Assembly (NCBI RefSeq): GCF_003443735.1
Contig: NZ_CP031969.1
Location: 2,728,001 to 2,792,000 of the forward strand
Direction: 5' to 3'
DNA: 64,000 nt
From: Streptomyces sp. CC0208
GTDB taxonomy: Bacteria > Actinomycetota > Actinomycetes > Streptomycetales > Streptomycetaceae
Within the stretch, counting starts at the first letter, position 1. Every line of letters begins with the position of its first letter. The notes beneath the pieces are model-generated. The model saw nothing but the letters and a program-made list of their open reading frames with translations. It ran no database searches and was not told the DNA's origin. Positions 9,021 to 17,778 of the stretch are shown here, piece after piece. The position numbers were made by a program, and so were the translations under genes.

Positions 9021-10024
9021 GAGAGCCTCACCCGCGGGTCGGCGGCGGCGTACAAGAGGTCCACCAGGAGATTTGCGATCACGACGAAGACGGCGGCGAG
9101 CAGGGTGACGCCGAGGATCGGGGGCAGGTCGTTGTCGGTGATGCCCTGCACCGCGTACTGGCCGATGCCGGGCAGCGAGAACACGGTCTCGGTGATCACG
9201 GCGCCGCCGAGCAGCAGGCCCAGGTCCATGCCGAACACGGTGATGATCGGGGTCAGCGCGGCGCGCAGCCCGTGCCGGGCGACGACGTTGCGCTCTCGCA
9301 GGCCCTTGGCGCGGGCCGTGCGGATGAAGTCCTCGTTCATCGTCTCCATCATGCCCGAGCGGGTCAGCCGCGCGTAGATGGCGGAGTACAGCAGGGCGAG
9401 CGAGCACCAGGCCGGGAAGAGCGTGTTGGCCCACTGGGCCGGATTCTCGGTGAACGGCACATAGGTCCGCCCGAAGATCGGCCACTGGTAGGTGAAGAGC
9501 AGCAGCGCCAGGTTGCCCGTGAAGAACATGGGCAGCGAGACACCGGCGAGCGCGACGCCCATGAAGGTGCGGTCGAAGAAGCTGCGGGGCTTGAGGGCCG
9601 AGATCACACCGATCACGACACCGGACACCAGCCACATCACGGCAGCGCCGGCGGCCAGCGAGACGGTCACCGGAATGCGGGAGGTGAGCTGCGGCCAGAC
9701 CGCCTGGTGGTTCTTGAAGGAGTAGCCGAAGCACGGCGCGTCACAGTGCGCCGTCGTGGGGCCCAGGTTGTAGGTGGCGCCGGACACGATCCCCTTGATG
9801 AAGTGCCAGTACTGGGCGTAGAGGGGTTCGTCCAGACCGAGGTTCTGCTTGACCGCGGCGATGTCTGCCTTCGTCGGACTCTTTCCGATGTACTGCTGCG
9901 CGAGCTGGTCGGCGGTCTGGCCGGCCATCCGCGGCAGCAGGAAGAAGATCGCGAAGGTGACCGCGGTGACGACCAGCAGCAGGATCACTGCCGCGAACGT
10001 CCGACGGAGGATGTACGAGATCAC
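9017..10024 (-). CDS. oligopeptide ABC transporter permease (OppB/DppB type)
   Basis: A 335-residue inner-membrane permease with an N-terminal helix (ILRRTFAAVILLLVVTAVTF), a long extracytoplasmic loop containing a Cys pair (HCDAPCFG) and a C-terminal BPD_transp_1 domain. The EAA-type coupling loop reads ETMNEDFIRTARAKGLRERNV. It pairs with the second permease, which in this operon is the first gene (11902-12900), an unusual order with the binding protein between the two permeases. A stable hairpin (10038-10069) separates it from the binding-protein gene. Confidence 0.92.
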   Translation of the reverse strand: MISYILRRTFAAVILLLVVTAVTFAIFFLLPRMAGQTADQLAQQYIGKSPTKADIAAVKQNLGLDEPLYAQYWHFIKGIVSGATYNLGPTTAHCDAPCFGYSFKNHQAVWPQLTSRIPVTVSLAAGAAVMWLVSGVVIGVISALKPRSFFDRTFMGVALAGVSLPMFFTGNLALLLFTYQWPIFGRTYVPFTENPAQWANTLFPAWCSLALLYSAIYARLTRSGMMETMNEDFIRTARAKGLRERNVVARHGLRAALTPIITVFGMDLGLLLGGAVITETVFSLPGIGQYAVQGITDNDLPPILGVTLLAAVFVVIANLLVDLLYAAADPRVRLS

Positions 10025-10037
10025 GGGGACCGGCGCT

Positions 10038-10069
10038 GGTGCCCGCGGGCCGCGAGGCCCACGGGCACC
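10038..10069 (-). terminator. intercistronic hairpin between binding protein and permease genes
   Basis: GGTGCCCG and GGGCC pair with GGCCC and CGGGCACC around a GCGA loop, giving 13 pairs with one mismatch and no U-tract. In this position it probably acts as a partial terminator or a 3'-end stabiliser that keeps binding-protein mRNA more abundant than permease/ATPase mRNA, as in other peptide importers. Confidence 0.6.
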
Positions 10070-10093
10070 AATGCCTTCACCTGCCTTCCGGGG

Positions 10094-11842
10094 CTACTTC
10101 TTGGTCGTGCCGATGTTGAGGTAGTCGTACTGACCGCTGAAGGCCGCCGTGGACACCAGGTTGGTGTAGCCGGACGGGCGGTACAGCAGGACCTTGAAGT
10201 AGGTCAGCGGGACGAGCGCCGCCAGGTCCATGGCGCGCTTGTCGATCTGCCCGTACAGGCCGTTGCGGGTGGTGTCGTCCTCGGTGGCGATGGCCTTCTC
10301 CAGCATCTCGTTGACCTGCTTGTCGTTCAGGTACGAGAGGTTGGTGTTGCCGGACGTGCCGATCGCGTCACCGTGCAGGATCTGCTGCAGGAAGCCGTAG
10401 CCGGAGTTCCAGTCGGCACCCCACTGCATCATGTGCAGGCCGATGTTCTGCTTCTTGTCGAACGTCGGCACACCCGCGTAGTCGGTGAAGTACTTGCCCG
10501 ACGGGTACTGCTTCAGGCTGGCGTTGATGCCGACCTTCTTCAGCGAGGCGATGATCGCGGTGGCCGCGTCGATCTCCTGCGGGCGGTCGCTGCGCGCCGA
10601 GATGTTGGTGTTGATCGTCGTCTTGCCGCAGGCCTTCAGCTGCTCCTTGGCCTTGGCGACGTCACCCTTGTTGCCGTCGGTCGCGTAGACGTCGGCCTTC
10701 TGGTAGCCGGTGATGTCCGGCGGCAGGACGGTCGTGGCGATGTCACCGCGGATCGGGCCGCCCTCGGCGGTCTGCACGGAGACCTTGTCGATGGCGTACT
10801 CGACGGCCTTGCGGCACTCGACCTTGTCGAACGGCGCGACCTGGTTGTTGATCGCCAGGTAGACCAGACGGCCACCGTAGGTGTTGTCCGTGTTGGCCTT
10901 CAGGTCGGCGCTGTTGACGACCTTCGCCTGGGTCGCGGCCTGGACACCGGTACCGCCGAGGTCGATCGCGTCACCGGCCTGGACGTCCTGGTCGATGGTC
11001 TCCGGGTTGACCTTCAGCTTGACGACGATCTTGTCCGGGTACTGCTTGCGCAGCGGGTCGGTCTTCGGGTCCCAGTTCTCGTTCTTGACGAGGACGGCCT
11101 GCTTGCCCTCGTCGTAGCTCTGGAACTTGTACGAGCCCGAGGACACGATGCTCTTGACGTAGTCGATGCCGGTGTCCTTGGCCTTCGGCACCGGAGCCGT
11201 CTGCGGCGTCGCGACCAGGTAGTCGAACTCCTGGAAGGGACGGTTGAGCTTGAAGACGATCGTGGTGTCGTCCGGCGTCTCGATGGACTTCAGGCCCTCG
11301 GCGCTCTTGTCCTTGTACGGGCCCTTGTACGCCTTGCCGCCCTCCATGAACTGCTGGAAGTAGTTCGGGCCGAGGGAGAGCACGTCACGCGCGAAGTTGG
11401 AGCGCTCGACGGCGTACTTGACGTCCTTCGAGGTGATCGGCGTGCCGTCCTGGAACTTCAGGCCGGAGCGGATCTTGTACGTCCAGGTCTTGCCGCCGTC
11501 GCTCGGCTCGCCCGCCTTCTCGGCGAGGTCCGGAACCAGCGTGTTGCCCTCCTCGCCCGCGCCGGGCTTGAAGGTCATCAGCGGGCGGGCGAACAGCCGG
11601 CTGAGGTTGTACATGTAGGCGTAGTACGTGTTGCCGGGGTCGAAGGAGTCCGGCACGTCCGACAACTCGTACGTGACCGTCCCACCCTTCTGGGAGGAGG
11701 CGTTGACGACACCCTTGGTCGCTGCGTTGGCCCCAGCCGACTTGTTCCCGTCTCCACCGTTGTCATCGGCCTTGCTGCAAGCCGAGAGCAACAGGCTCGC
11801 ACTGCCGATGGCCGCCACTGCGGCCAGCGCTGACCTTCGCAT
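10094..11842 (-). CDS. oligopeptide-binding lipoprotein (SBP_bac_5)
   Basis: A 582-residue extracellular solute-binding lipoprotein. The signal peptide ends in the lipobox LLSAC with lipidated Cys22, followed by a Gly/Asn-rich linker. The mature part has the SBP_bac_5 hallmarks: SFDPGNTYYAYMYNLSRLF near the N-terminus, RSGLKFQDGTPITSKDVKYA and the C-terminal region ending LNIGTTKK. It delivers peptides to the permease pair. The ATG at 11842 was chosen because GAAGGGGAAG lies about 9 nt upstream; a TTG 21 nt further upstream is possible but poorly placed. It is the second gene of a five-gene operon. Confidence 0.93.
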   Translation of the reverse strand: MRRSALAAVAAIGSASLLLSACSKADDNGGDGNKSAGANAATKGVVNASSQKGGTVTYELSDVPDSFDPGNTYYAYMYNLSRLFARPLMTFKPGAGEEGNTLVPDLAEKAGEPSDGGKTWTYKIRSGLKFQDGTPITSKDVKYAVERSNFARDVLSLGPNYFQQFMEGGKAYKGPYKDKSAEGLKSIETPDDTTIVFKLNRPFQEFDYLVATPQTAPVPKAKDTGIDYVKSIVSSGSYKFQSYDEGKQAVLVKNENWDPKTDPLRKQYPDKIVVKLKVNPETIDQDVQAGDAIDLGGTGVQAATQAKVVNSADLKANTDNTYGGRLVYLAINNQVAPFDKVECRKAVEYAIDKVSVQTAEGGPIRGDIATTVLPPDITGYQKADVYATDGNKGDVAKAKEQLKACGKTTINTNISARSDRPQEIDAATAIIASLKKVGINASLKQYPSGKYFTDYAGVPTFDKKQNIGLHMMQWGADWNSGYGFLQQILHGDAIGTSGNTNLSYLNDKQVNEMLEKAIATEDDTTRNGLYGQIDKRAMDLAALVPLTYFKVLLYRPSGYTNLVSTAAFSGQYDYLNIGTTKK

Positions 11843-11901
11843 GATGGTCTGCTTCCCCTTCAATTGTCGGAAATCTTGTGGACTCTCGCCGCGGTCGCGG
11901 G

Positions 11902-12900
11902 TCAGCGGCTGCGCGGGTCGAGAGCGTCGCGGAGACCGTCGCCGAGCAGGTTGAATGCCAGGACGGTCACGAAGATGGCCAGACCAGGCACGATCATGAA
12001 CTGCGGGTCGACCTGGTAGTAGGTGACCGCCTGGTTGATCATGCCGCCCCAGGACGCCTGCGGGGGCTGGATGCCGACGCCGAGGAAGCTCAGCGACGCC
12101 TCGAAGAGGATGTTGGTCGGGATGAGCAGCGTCGAGTAGACGATGATCGGGCCGACGAGGTTCGGCAGCAGCTCCCGGAACAGGATGTACGGCCCCCTGG
12201 CCCCCATCCCGCGCGAGGCGTCGACGAACTCCCGCTCGCGCAGGGCCAGGGTCTGGCCGCGCACGATGCGGCCCAGGTAGGGCCAGTTGAAGAAGCCGAT
12301 GACGAAGATCAGCACGCTGATGTGCAGCGGCAGACCCTCCAGGCCGAAGGCGCCGCCCTGGAGCGTGGCCGAGATGGCGATGGCGAACAGCAGGAGGGGG
12401 AACGCCAGGAAGGTGTCCATCAGCCGGCTGATGATCGTGTCGACCCGGCCGCCGTAGTAGCCGGCGACCACGCCGAGCACGGCGCCGATCGTGTTGGACA
12501 GGATCGTGGCGCCGAAGGCGACGACCAGCGAGACCCAGGAGCCCTCGAGGATGCGGGTCGCGATGTCGCGGCCGAACTTCGGCTCCACACCGAGCGGGTG
12601 CGACCAGCTCATGCCGCCGAAGTCGCCCTTGGGCAGCGAGGTGTTCGGGTCGATCAGATCCTGGTGCAGGGCGTTCGGGTCCAGCCCGAACATGGCCTGA
12701 ATGGGCCGGGAGAGCACCGCGAGCAGGATCAGCAGGATGACGATCACGCCACCAACGACCGCCACCTTGTCCTTCTTGAACCGGGACCAGGCGATCTGCC
12801 CCAGGGAACGGCCCTCGATCTGCCCCTTTGCGGCGCCGACGAGGACAGCCTCCGGCTGCGCCTCGGCCTGCGCCCCGGTGGTCTCGATCGGTGCGGTCAC
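11902..12900 (-). CDS. oligopeptide ABC transporter permease (OppC/DppC type)
   Basis: A 332-residue permease. A cytoplasmic N-terminus of about 45 residues (OppC_N type, with SRFKKDKVAVVG) leads into the first helix, then a periplasmic loop with HPLGVEPKFGRDIATRILEGS typical of DppC. The BPD_transp_1 core follows, with coupling loop REREFVDASRGMGARG and the FLGVGIQPPQASWG motif. GTG start with GAGAGGGG about 11 nt upstream. It is the first gene of the operon, followed after 59 nt by the binding-protein gene. Confidence 0.92.
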   Translation of the reverse strand: MTAPIETTGAQAEAQPEAVLVGAAKGQIEGRSLGQIAWSRFKKDKVAVVGGVIVILLILLAVLSRPIQAMFGLDPNALHQDLIDPNTSLPKGDFGGMSWSHPLGVEPKFGRDIATRILEGSWVSLVVAFGATILSNTIGAVLGVVAGYYGGRVDTIISRLMDTFLAFPLLLFAIAISATLQGGAFGLEGLPLHISVLIFVIGFFNWPYLGRIVRGQTLALREREFVDASRGMGARGPYILFRELLPNLVGPIIVYSTLLIPTNILFEASLSFLGVGIQPPQASWGGMINQAVTYYQVDPQFMIVPGLAIFVTVLAFNLLGDGLRDALDPRSR

Positions 12901-13235
12901 AGTGACCCGACCCCTCTCGCCGGTGGTGACCGGCCTACACCTGCCGTGGATTACGGCTTTGTCGACTTGCTCAGCTCGCAGGGACTACTGATCCTGCGTC
13001 TGCCTGGGGAGTCTTCAGCTTCGCTGTGATCACCCGCCAGGCCTGGCGCCGAAAGTATGCGTAACCGTGATGCAGTACGAGGGATTCCGTTATCCGAACA
13101 ACGGGTAACGACCCTCGGACGTATGTCAGTTGGGACAGAACGGCACAATAGGGCACGTTCGGTATGATCCGCCGCTATCTACGCGCGAAGAAATATGGCT
13201 GTTACGTAAAGGACGCGAACGGGTTGCCATCGCTC
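12901..13235 (-). other. 335-nt intergenic region upstream of the peptide importer
   Basis: Non-coding gap between the importer operon and the SseB-like gene, which are both on the minus strand. It is less GC-rich than its surroundings, as expected of a regulatory region, and holds the candidate promoter and dyad listed separately plus a short TTACGTAA palindrome at 13202-13209. I see no convincing small gene. Confidence 0.6.
13089..13148 (-). promoter_or_regulatory. candidate importer promoter with overlapping operator
   Basis: On the minus strand, TTGTGC (13148-13143) and CATACG (13125-13120) are separated by 17 nt. The start point would fall near 13113, just before an interrupted dyad GTTATCCG-N5-CGGGTAAC (13089-13109, 7 of 8 pairs). 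A repressor bound there would block transcription of the peptide importer. The -10 is far from consensus, so this is tentative. Confidence 0.35.
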
Positions 13236-14030
13236 TCAGTAACCACCACGGGCGGGCGGGTAGCCGTACCCGGCCGCCGGTGCCTGGGCGGGGGATCCGT
13301 GGGCCTCGCGGTCGTAGAACGGACGGGCGCCGGCGCGCATCCACAGGGCCACCGGGTCGTACTCGTCGGACATCGCCACGGTCGACACCGGCAGCCCCTC
13401 CGGCACCGCGCCGATGGACTGCTGCATCATCGCGCGCACCGAGTCCACGGCCGAGGGACTGGTGTCGTACACGTCCAGGCCGATGGCGAGGTACGGCGCC
13501 CCGAGCGCCGGCTGCACCCAGGCGCGGCGCAGCGAGCGGACCGCCGGGGTGCGGTGCGCGTTCTGCACGAGCAGGGCGTAGAACTGGGGGATCTCGATGC
13601 CGGGTTCGGTGAGCCTGAGCGGTCCCGCGGGCTGGCGCTCCAGGCCGGTCGCGATGCGGCGCAGGTCGAGCCAGGGGATGCCGACGCCGCCGCCGGGGGC
13701 GTGCGGGTTGAGCCAGAGGCCGTAGTGGTCGGGATAGAGCGTGCGGGCCACGTCGAGGCCGTCGACCACCTCGTACGAACGGTTCCAGCCGCTGGCGCTC
13801 AGCTCCTGCGCCGAGGTCACACAGGGGGCGTAGCCGTAGCCGTCGACCTCCATGTTTCCGTACTGGGCGTCCGGGGAGCCGGACTGGCCGTGCCACAGGA
13901 GCATCCAGATCTGGCCGTTGTTCGGGGTCGCGAGAGCGCGCAGCAGCGCCTCGTAGGCGTCGTAGCGCCCGGGGGTCACCTGGCGCAGCATGTGCTCGAC
14001 CGTGCCGGTCGCGGTGCCGCTGGCGCTCAC
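13236..14030 (-). CDS. SseB-like protein 1 (enhanced serine sensitivity family)
   Basis: A 264-residue cytoplasmic protein with the two-part SseB architecture: an N-terminal domain with an IWMLLWHGQSGSPDAQY-type segment and a C-terminal SseB_C domain. The C-terminal part includes ALGAPYLAIGLDVYDTSPSAVDSVRAM and an MRAGARPFYDRE ending. It has a disordered Gly/Tyr/Ala tail. Start is GTG (14030). It is paralogous to the next gene upstream, sharing the closing RPFY motif. In E. coli, raised SseB levels alter serine sensitivity by an unknown mechanism. Proximity to gcvT-gcvH-glyA-sdaA supports a link to serine/glycine balance, but that is inference. Confidence 0.75.
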   Translation of the reverse strand: MSASGTATGTVEHMLRQVTPGRYDAYEALLRALATPNNGQIWMLLWHGQSGSPDAQYGNMEVDGYGYAPCVTSAQELSASGWNRSYEVVDGLDVARTLYPDHYGLWLNPHAPGGGVGIPWLDLRRIATGLERQPAGPLRLTEPGIEIPQFYALLVQNAHRTPAVRSLRRAWVQPALGAPYLAIGLDVYDTSPSAVDSVRAMMQQSIGAVPEGLPVSTVAMSDEYDPVALWMRAGARPFYDREAHGSPAQAPAAGYGYPPARGGY

Positions 14031-14118
14031 GTCGTATCGCCCTTCTTGAAGTTGCCCCGAGTATGAAACCAGCTTAAGCGCCTACCGGGTCGGGACTCGT
14101 CGACCGTCGGCGGGTGCG

Positions 14119-14193
14119 GGTTGTTCGTGGCTGGTCGCGCCCCGCGGCGGAGCCGCAGATCGGCACAGCCCCGCGCCCCTGAGGGGGTGCGAC
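14119..14193. repeat. dispersed Streptomyces repeat, copy A
   Basis: An intergenic element between the two sseB-like genes, ending at the stop of the upstream one. Its blocks GTGGCTGGTCGCGCC, GCGGCGGAGCCGCA and ACAGCCCCGCGCCCCT occur in the same order in the inverted copy at 41942-42010. The block GCGGCGGAGCCGC is itself nearly palindromic. The family looks familiar to me as a very common short repeat of Streptomyces intergenic regions; its copy number and mobility are unknown here. Confidence 0.75.
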
Positions 14194-14984
14194 TAGCCCT
14201 GTGTGTAGAAGGGCCGTACCTGGCCCCGCATCCAGTGGCCCACCGGGTCGTCCGCCACGTCCAGCAGGACCAGGTTGACCGGCCAGCGCACCGGGGTCTG
14301 CCCGAGGGCCCGGCCGAGGGCGTCCATCGGCAGGGTGCGCAGGTCGCCCTCCCACTGGGAGAGTTCCACGCCCACGAACATGACCGGGTCGGCCGTCTCG
14401 ATGGCGGCCAGGCAGCGGCGGGCCGTCAGGACCACGCCCGTGGCCGCGAACTCGGCGGACGCGGCTGCCAGGAAGTCGACCGGGTCGTCCTGCCAGTCCG
14501 GCTCGTAGAGCTTGACCCGGCCGCCGGTGTTGGGCCCGTCCAGCGGGGTCCGGCCCACCCGGCAGAGGTCGGCGACGGCGGCGGGCGGCAGCGGGACTCC
14601 GACCACGCCGTCCGGGTTCACCGCGATGCCCACGTGCGGGGGCAGGCCGCGGGCGAACTCGACCGCCGGGGCGATGGTGTACGACAGATGGCTGCCGACG
14701 ACCTGGCGGAACTGCTCCTCGGAGCTGAAGACCGGGACGAACGCCTGGCCCCCGATCTCCAGGGTGGGCAGGTCGAGGGGGCCGCTGTGCGGGCCGCCGC
14801 CGTTCGGCAGCGGGATCCAGACGAAGCTGCGGCCGAGCACCTCGATGATCCGGCCGCCCGCGGAGGGCATGCCGAGGGAGGCCGAGAGCACCTCCTCCAG
14901 CTCGTTGCCGGGCCAGCCGCCGTGCGGATGGGGGTGTGCCGAGTGCGCCGGGAAGTCCGCGGGAAGATCCGCTGGGAAGTCCAT
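14193..14984 (-). CDS. SseB-like protein 2
   Basis: A 263-residue SseB-family protein. A His/Pro-rich leader (HSAHPHPHGGWPG) precedes the N-terminal domain (NELEEVLSASLG...FVWIPLPNGGG...FVPVFSSEEQFRQV). The C-terminal domain has DPVMFVGVELSQWEGDLRTL and ends HWMRGQVRPFYTQG, the same closing motif as the paralogue downstream. The clear SseB N-terminal domain makes the assignment firmer here than in copy 1. ATG start. The gene is divergent from neither neighbour: it and copy 1 probably form a transcription unit separated by the dispersed repeat. Confidence 0.8.
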   Translation of the reverse strand: MDFPADLPADFPAHSAHPHPHGGWPGNELEEVLSASLGMPSAGGRIIEVLGRSFVWIPLPNGGGPHSGPLDLPTLEIGGQAFVPVFSSEEQFRQVVGSHLSYTIAPAVEFARGLPPHVGIAVNPDGVVGVPLPPAAVADLCRVGRTPLDGPNTGGRVKLYEPDWQDDPVDFLAAASAEFAATGVVLTARRCLAAIETADPVMFVGVELSQWEGDLRTLPMDALGRALGQTPVRWPVNLVLLDVADDPVGHWMRGQVRPFYTQG

Positions 14985-15051
14985 CTGTCTGACCGCCTGC
15001 TGTGAACCGCTGATGTGGCTGAAAGGCTAGCGGGTGCGGGCGGTTCGCGAC

Positions 15052-15720
15052 TCAGCCCGTGAACCCGATCCGCCGCAGGACGTCCGCCGCCTCCCGGTCG
15101 ATCAGCACCGCCGAGCCGCAGCCCTGGGGCAGATCGCCGCGCTCCACGGAGCGGATCAGCCGCGCGGCGGCCCCCCGGTGCCGCAGGAAGGCATACCGCG
15201 AGACCTCCCGGCCGCGCTCGCGCTGGCCCTCCAGCGCGGTGTCCGCCGTGACGTCGAGCAGCAGCAGGTGCAGGGTGCCGCCCCGGCGCCGGGCCTCGCG
15301 GGCCAGCCAGCCCCGCACCCAGGCCTGCGTCCCGCAGTCGTGCACCACGACTCCCTCGCCGGAGCGCAGGGCGCGGCGCAGTCCGGCGTAGTGCGCGAGC
15401 CGGACCAGCGGGCGGTAGAGGGCGTACGGCAGTAGGCGGGAGAGCCGGGCGTCCCAGCGGTCACGGGTGTCCTGGGAGTCGACTCCGATCCCCGTGACCG
15501 CGCGCTTCATCAGCGTGGACTTGCCGCTGCCGGGCAGGCCGGTGATGACGACGAGGTCGCCGGGGCCGAAGAGCAGGGCGTGCGGGCTGCGGCCGGCGCG
15601 GTCGCGCAGGTCACGGACGACCGGGCGGGCGCCGCGGGCCTCGACGGCCGGGGCCGCGGGCTGCTCCGGCAGCGCGAGGGCCGAGGTCGTCGCGTACGCC
15701 GTGGTCCTGTTCACCGTCAT
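15052..15720 (-). CDS. P-loop kinase-like ATPase (AAA_33/zeta-like)
   Basis: A 222-residue cytoplasmic protein with Walker A GLPGSGKST at about residues 70-78. It has an arrangement typical of small P-loop kinases (AAA_33 group) that phosphorylate small molecules or RNA ends: a HDCGTQAWVR segment, LLLLDVTADTAL as the second strand, and an Arg-rich lid (QRERGREVSRYAFLRHR). The first 45 residues are Thr/Ala-rich and probably unstructured. GGAGGAGG lies directly upstream of the ATG. It is divergent from gcvT. The substrate is unknown; a zeta-toxin-like role is possible but no antitoxin gene is adjacent. Confidence 0.75.
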   Translation of the reverse strand: MTVNRTTAYATTSALALPEQPAAPAVEARGARPVVRDLRDRAGRSPHALLFGPGDLVVITGLPGSGKSTLMKRAVTGIGVDSQDTRDRWDARLSRLLPYALYRPLVRLAHYAGLRRALRSGEGVVVHDCGTQAWVRGWLAREARRRGGTLHLLLLDVTADTALEGQRERGREVSRYAFLRHRGAAARLIRSVERGDLPQGCGSAVLIDREAADVLRRIGFTG

Positions 15721-15907
15721 CGTCCTCCTCCGGGGTCGGGGTTCCCCTCCCCACCGAGCGTAAAGAGAAGGTAATGGACGATCTCTCGCGTTTCTGTACG
15801 CGTACCGCCACAAGCCGGTTACAGAAGGGAGGGGCCGAGGCAGCCCTGCCGTCGGCGTCCGAGGCGTGCAATGATGTCGGCGCCAACTGCATACCGGCCG
15901 CTTGAAT

Positions 15908-16105
15908 CCGCGCGGGAGAGTCCCGGGGTACGTGTACCCGGGCGCCGAAGGAGCAAGTCCCTCCCTTGAATCTCTCAGGCCCCGTTACCGCGCGGGCGAG
16001 GCACATCTGAAAAGCGGGCCGCCCCCTCGAAGGCGGCCCCACCCACGGTGCAAGCCATGTTCTTCATGGCGAACCTCTCAGGTTCCGATGACAGATGGGG
16101 AGGAA
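15908..16105 (+). promoter_or_regulatory. tandem glycine riboswitch upstream of gcvT
   Basis: Two glycine-aptamer cores in series in the gcvT leader. Aptamer 1 (about 15911-16010) has CGGGAGAG, GCCGAAGGAGCAAG and ATCTCTCAGGC. Aptamer 2 (about 16005-16105) has CTGAAAAGCGGG, ACGGTGCAAGCC, CCTCTCAGGTTCCGATGACAGA and the closing GGGGAGG. An internal stem GGGCCGCC/GGCGGCCC lies at 16016-16039. Glycine binding normally turns on the glycine cleavage genes. About 50 nt separate aptamer 2 from the gcvT ATG, room for an expression platform. Boundaries are approximate. Confidence 0.88.
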
Positions 16106-16155
16106 TACCTCGCCCGTCACACCCATGTCCTGGGATCCTTGGAGACGACCGTCCG

Positions 16156-17274
16156 ATGAGCAGTTCTGAACCCCGTCTCACCGCACTCGACGCCCTGCAC
16201 CGCTCGCTCGGTGCGACCATGACCGACTTCGCCGGCTGGGACATGCCCCTGCGGTACGGCTCCGAGCGCGACGAACACAACGCGGTACGCACGCAAGCCG
16301 GGCTCTTCGACCTCTCCCACATGGGCGAGATCACCGTGACCGGACCGCAGGCCGCACAGCTGCTGAACTTCGCCCTCGTCGGCAACATCGCCTCCGTCGG
16401 CGTCGGCCGGGCCCGCTACACCATGATCTGCCAGGCCGACGGCGGCATCCTGGACGACCTGATCGTCTACCGGCTCGGCGAGACCGAGTACATGGTGGTC
16501 GCCAACGCCTCCAACGCCCAGGTCGTGCTCGACGCACTGACCGAGCGCGCGGCCGGCTTCGACGCCGAGGTGCGTGACGACCGGGACGCCTACGCGCTGA
16601 TCGCCGTACAGGGGCCTCAGTCCCCCGGGATCCTCGCGTCCCTGACCGACGCGGACCTCGACGGCCTCAAGTACTACGCCGGTCTGCCGGGCACGGTCGC
16701 CGGGGTGCCGGCGCTGATCGCGCGCACCGGGTACACCGGTGAGGACGGCTTCGAGCTGTTCGTGAAGCCGGAGCACGCGGTCGAACTGTGGCAGGCGCTG
16801 ACCAAGGCCGGCGAGGGCGTCGGGCTCGTCCCGTGCGGACTGTCCTGCCGGGACACGCTGCGCCTGGAAGCGGGCATGCCGCTGTACGGGCACGAGCTCT
16901 CGCGGGAGCTGACGCCCTTCGACGCCGGGCTCGGCCGGGTCGTGAAGTTCGAGAAGGACGGGGACTTCGTCGGGCGGGAGGCGCTCCAGCGGGCCGCCGA
17001 GCGCGCCGCCGCCGCGCCGCCGCGCGTCCTCGTCGGCCTGGTCGCCGAGGGGCGTCGCGTCCCGCGTGCCGGGTACGCGGTCGTCGCGGGCGGCGAGGTG
17101 ATCGGCGAGGTCACCTCCGGCGCCCCCTCCCCCACCCTGGGCAGGCCGATCGCGATGGCGTACGTCGACGCCGCGCACGCGACGCCCGGCACGACCGGTG
17201 TCGGTGTGGACATCCGGGGCAGCCACGAGCCGTACGAGGTCGTGGCGCTGCCGTTCTACAAGCGCCAGAAGTAG
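16156..17274 (+). CDS. gcvT: glycine cleavage system T protein (aminomethyltransferase)
   Basis: A 372-residue enzyme that transfers the methylene group from lipoyl-bound aminomethyl on H protein to tetrahydrofolate, releasing ammonia. Family hallmarks include [14 protein letters not shown] near the N-terminus, DLSHMGEI, the YTGEDGFEL motif, [18 protein letters not shown] and the C-terminal GCV_T_C barrel with [23 protein letters not shown] about 11 nt before the ATG fixes the start. It is first in the gcvT-gcvH-glyA-sdaA cluster, downstream of a tandem glycine riboswitch. The P protein and lipoamide dehydrogenase must be encoded elsewhere. Confidence 0.97.
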   Translation: MSSSEPRLTALDALHRSLGATMTDFAGWDMPLRYGSERDEHNAVRTQAGLFDLSHMGEITVTGPQAAQLLNFALVGNIASVGVGRARYTMICQADGGILDDLIVYRLGETEYMVVANASNAQVVLDALTERAAGFDAEVRDDRDAYALIAVQGPQSPGILASLTDADLDGLKYYAGLPGTVAGVPALIARTGYTGEDGFELFVKPEHAVELWQALTKAGEGVGLVPCGLSCRDTLRLEAGMPLYGHELSRELTPFDAGLGRVVKFEKDGDFVGREALQRAAERAAAAPPRVLVGLVAEGRRVPRAGYAVVAGGEVIGEVTSGAPSPTLGRPIAMAYVDAAHATPGTTGVGVDIRGSHEPYEVVALPFYKRQK

Positions 17275-17291
17275 CCGCACAGAAGTAGCCG
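17266..17291 (+). repeat. 14-nt tandem duplication across the gcvT stop codon
   Basis: CAGAAGTAGCCG occurs twice with a 14-nt period (17266-17277 and 17280-17291). The first copy contains the gcvT TAG stop. The second lies in the 112-nt gcvT-gcvH spacer, so the duplication does not change the protein. Confidence 0.85.
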
Positions 17292-17386
17292 TCGTAGGTG
17301 ATGCTGGGCACAGAGTCGCTGCTCACGCACGCCTTTCGCAGTCCCCCCTTCATCACCACTCCCCCGCGTACAGGAGAATTCAGGCC

Positions 17387-17764
17387 ATGAGCAACCCCCA
17401 GCAGCTGCGTTACAGCAAGGAGCACGAGTGGCTGTCGGGCGCCGAGGACGGCGTCTCGACGGTCGGCATCACGGAGCACGCGGCCAACGCGCTCGGCGAT
17501 GTCGTCTTCGTCCAGCTCCCGGAGGTCGGTGACACGGTGACCGCGGGCGAGACCTGCGGCGAGCTGGAGTCGACCAAGTCGGTGTCCGACCTGTACTCCC
17601 CCGTCTCCGGTGAGGTCACCGAGGTCAACGAGGACGTCGTGAGCGACCCGGCGCTGGTGAACTCCGCCCCCTTCGAGGGCGGCTGGCTGTTCAAGGTACG
17701 CGTCGCGGAGGAGCCGGCCGACCTGCTCTCCGCCGACGAGTACACCGCCTTTTCCGCCGGCTGA
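17387..17764 (+). CDS. gcvH: glycine cleavage system H protein
   Basis: A 125-residue lipoyl carrier protein that shuttles the aminomethyl group among the P, T and L proteins. The lipoylation motif [17 protein letters not shown] places the modified lysine at residue 64. The length is normal for the family. AGGAG lies about 12 nt before the ATG. It follows gcvT by 112 nt and precedes glyA by 14 nt, so gcvH and glyA are certainly co-transcribed; gcvT is probably in the same unit. Confidence 0.97.
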   Translation: MSNPQQLRYSKEHEWLSGAEDGVSTVGITEHAANALGDVVFVQLPEVGDTVTAGETCGELESTKSVSDLYSPVSGEVTEVNEDVVSDPALVNSAPFEGGWLFKVRVAEEPADLLSADEYTAFSAG

Positions 17765-17778
17765 GGAGTCCGCACCTG

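Noticed and set aside
12951..13156. Small minus-strand genes in the importer promoter region
   Set aside because: Short frames without a ribosome site, with atypical codon use and no recognisable similarity.
15052..15720. Toxin of a toxin-antitoxin pair (zeta-like)
   Set aside because: No small antitoxin gene is adjacent and coupled; only the P-loop kinase-like fold is supported.
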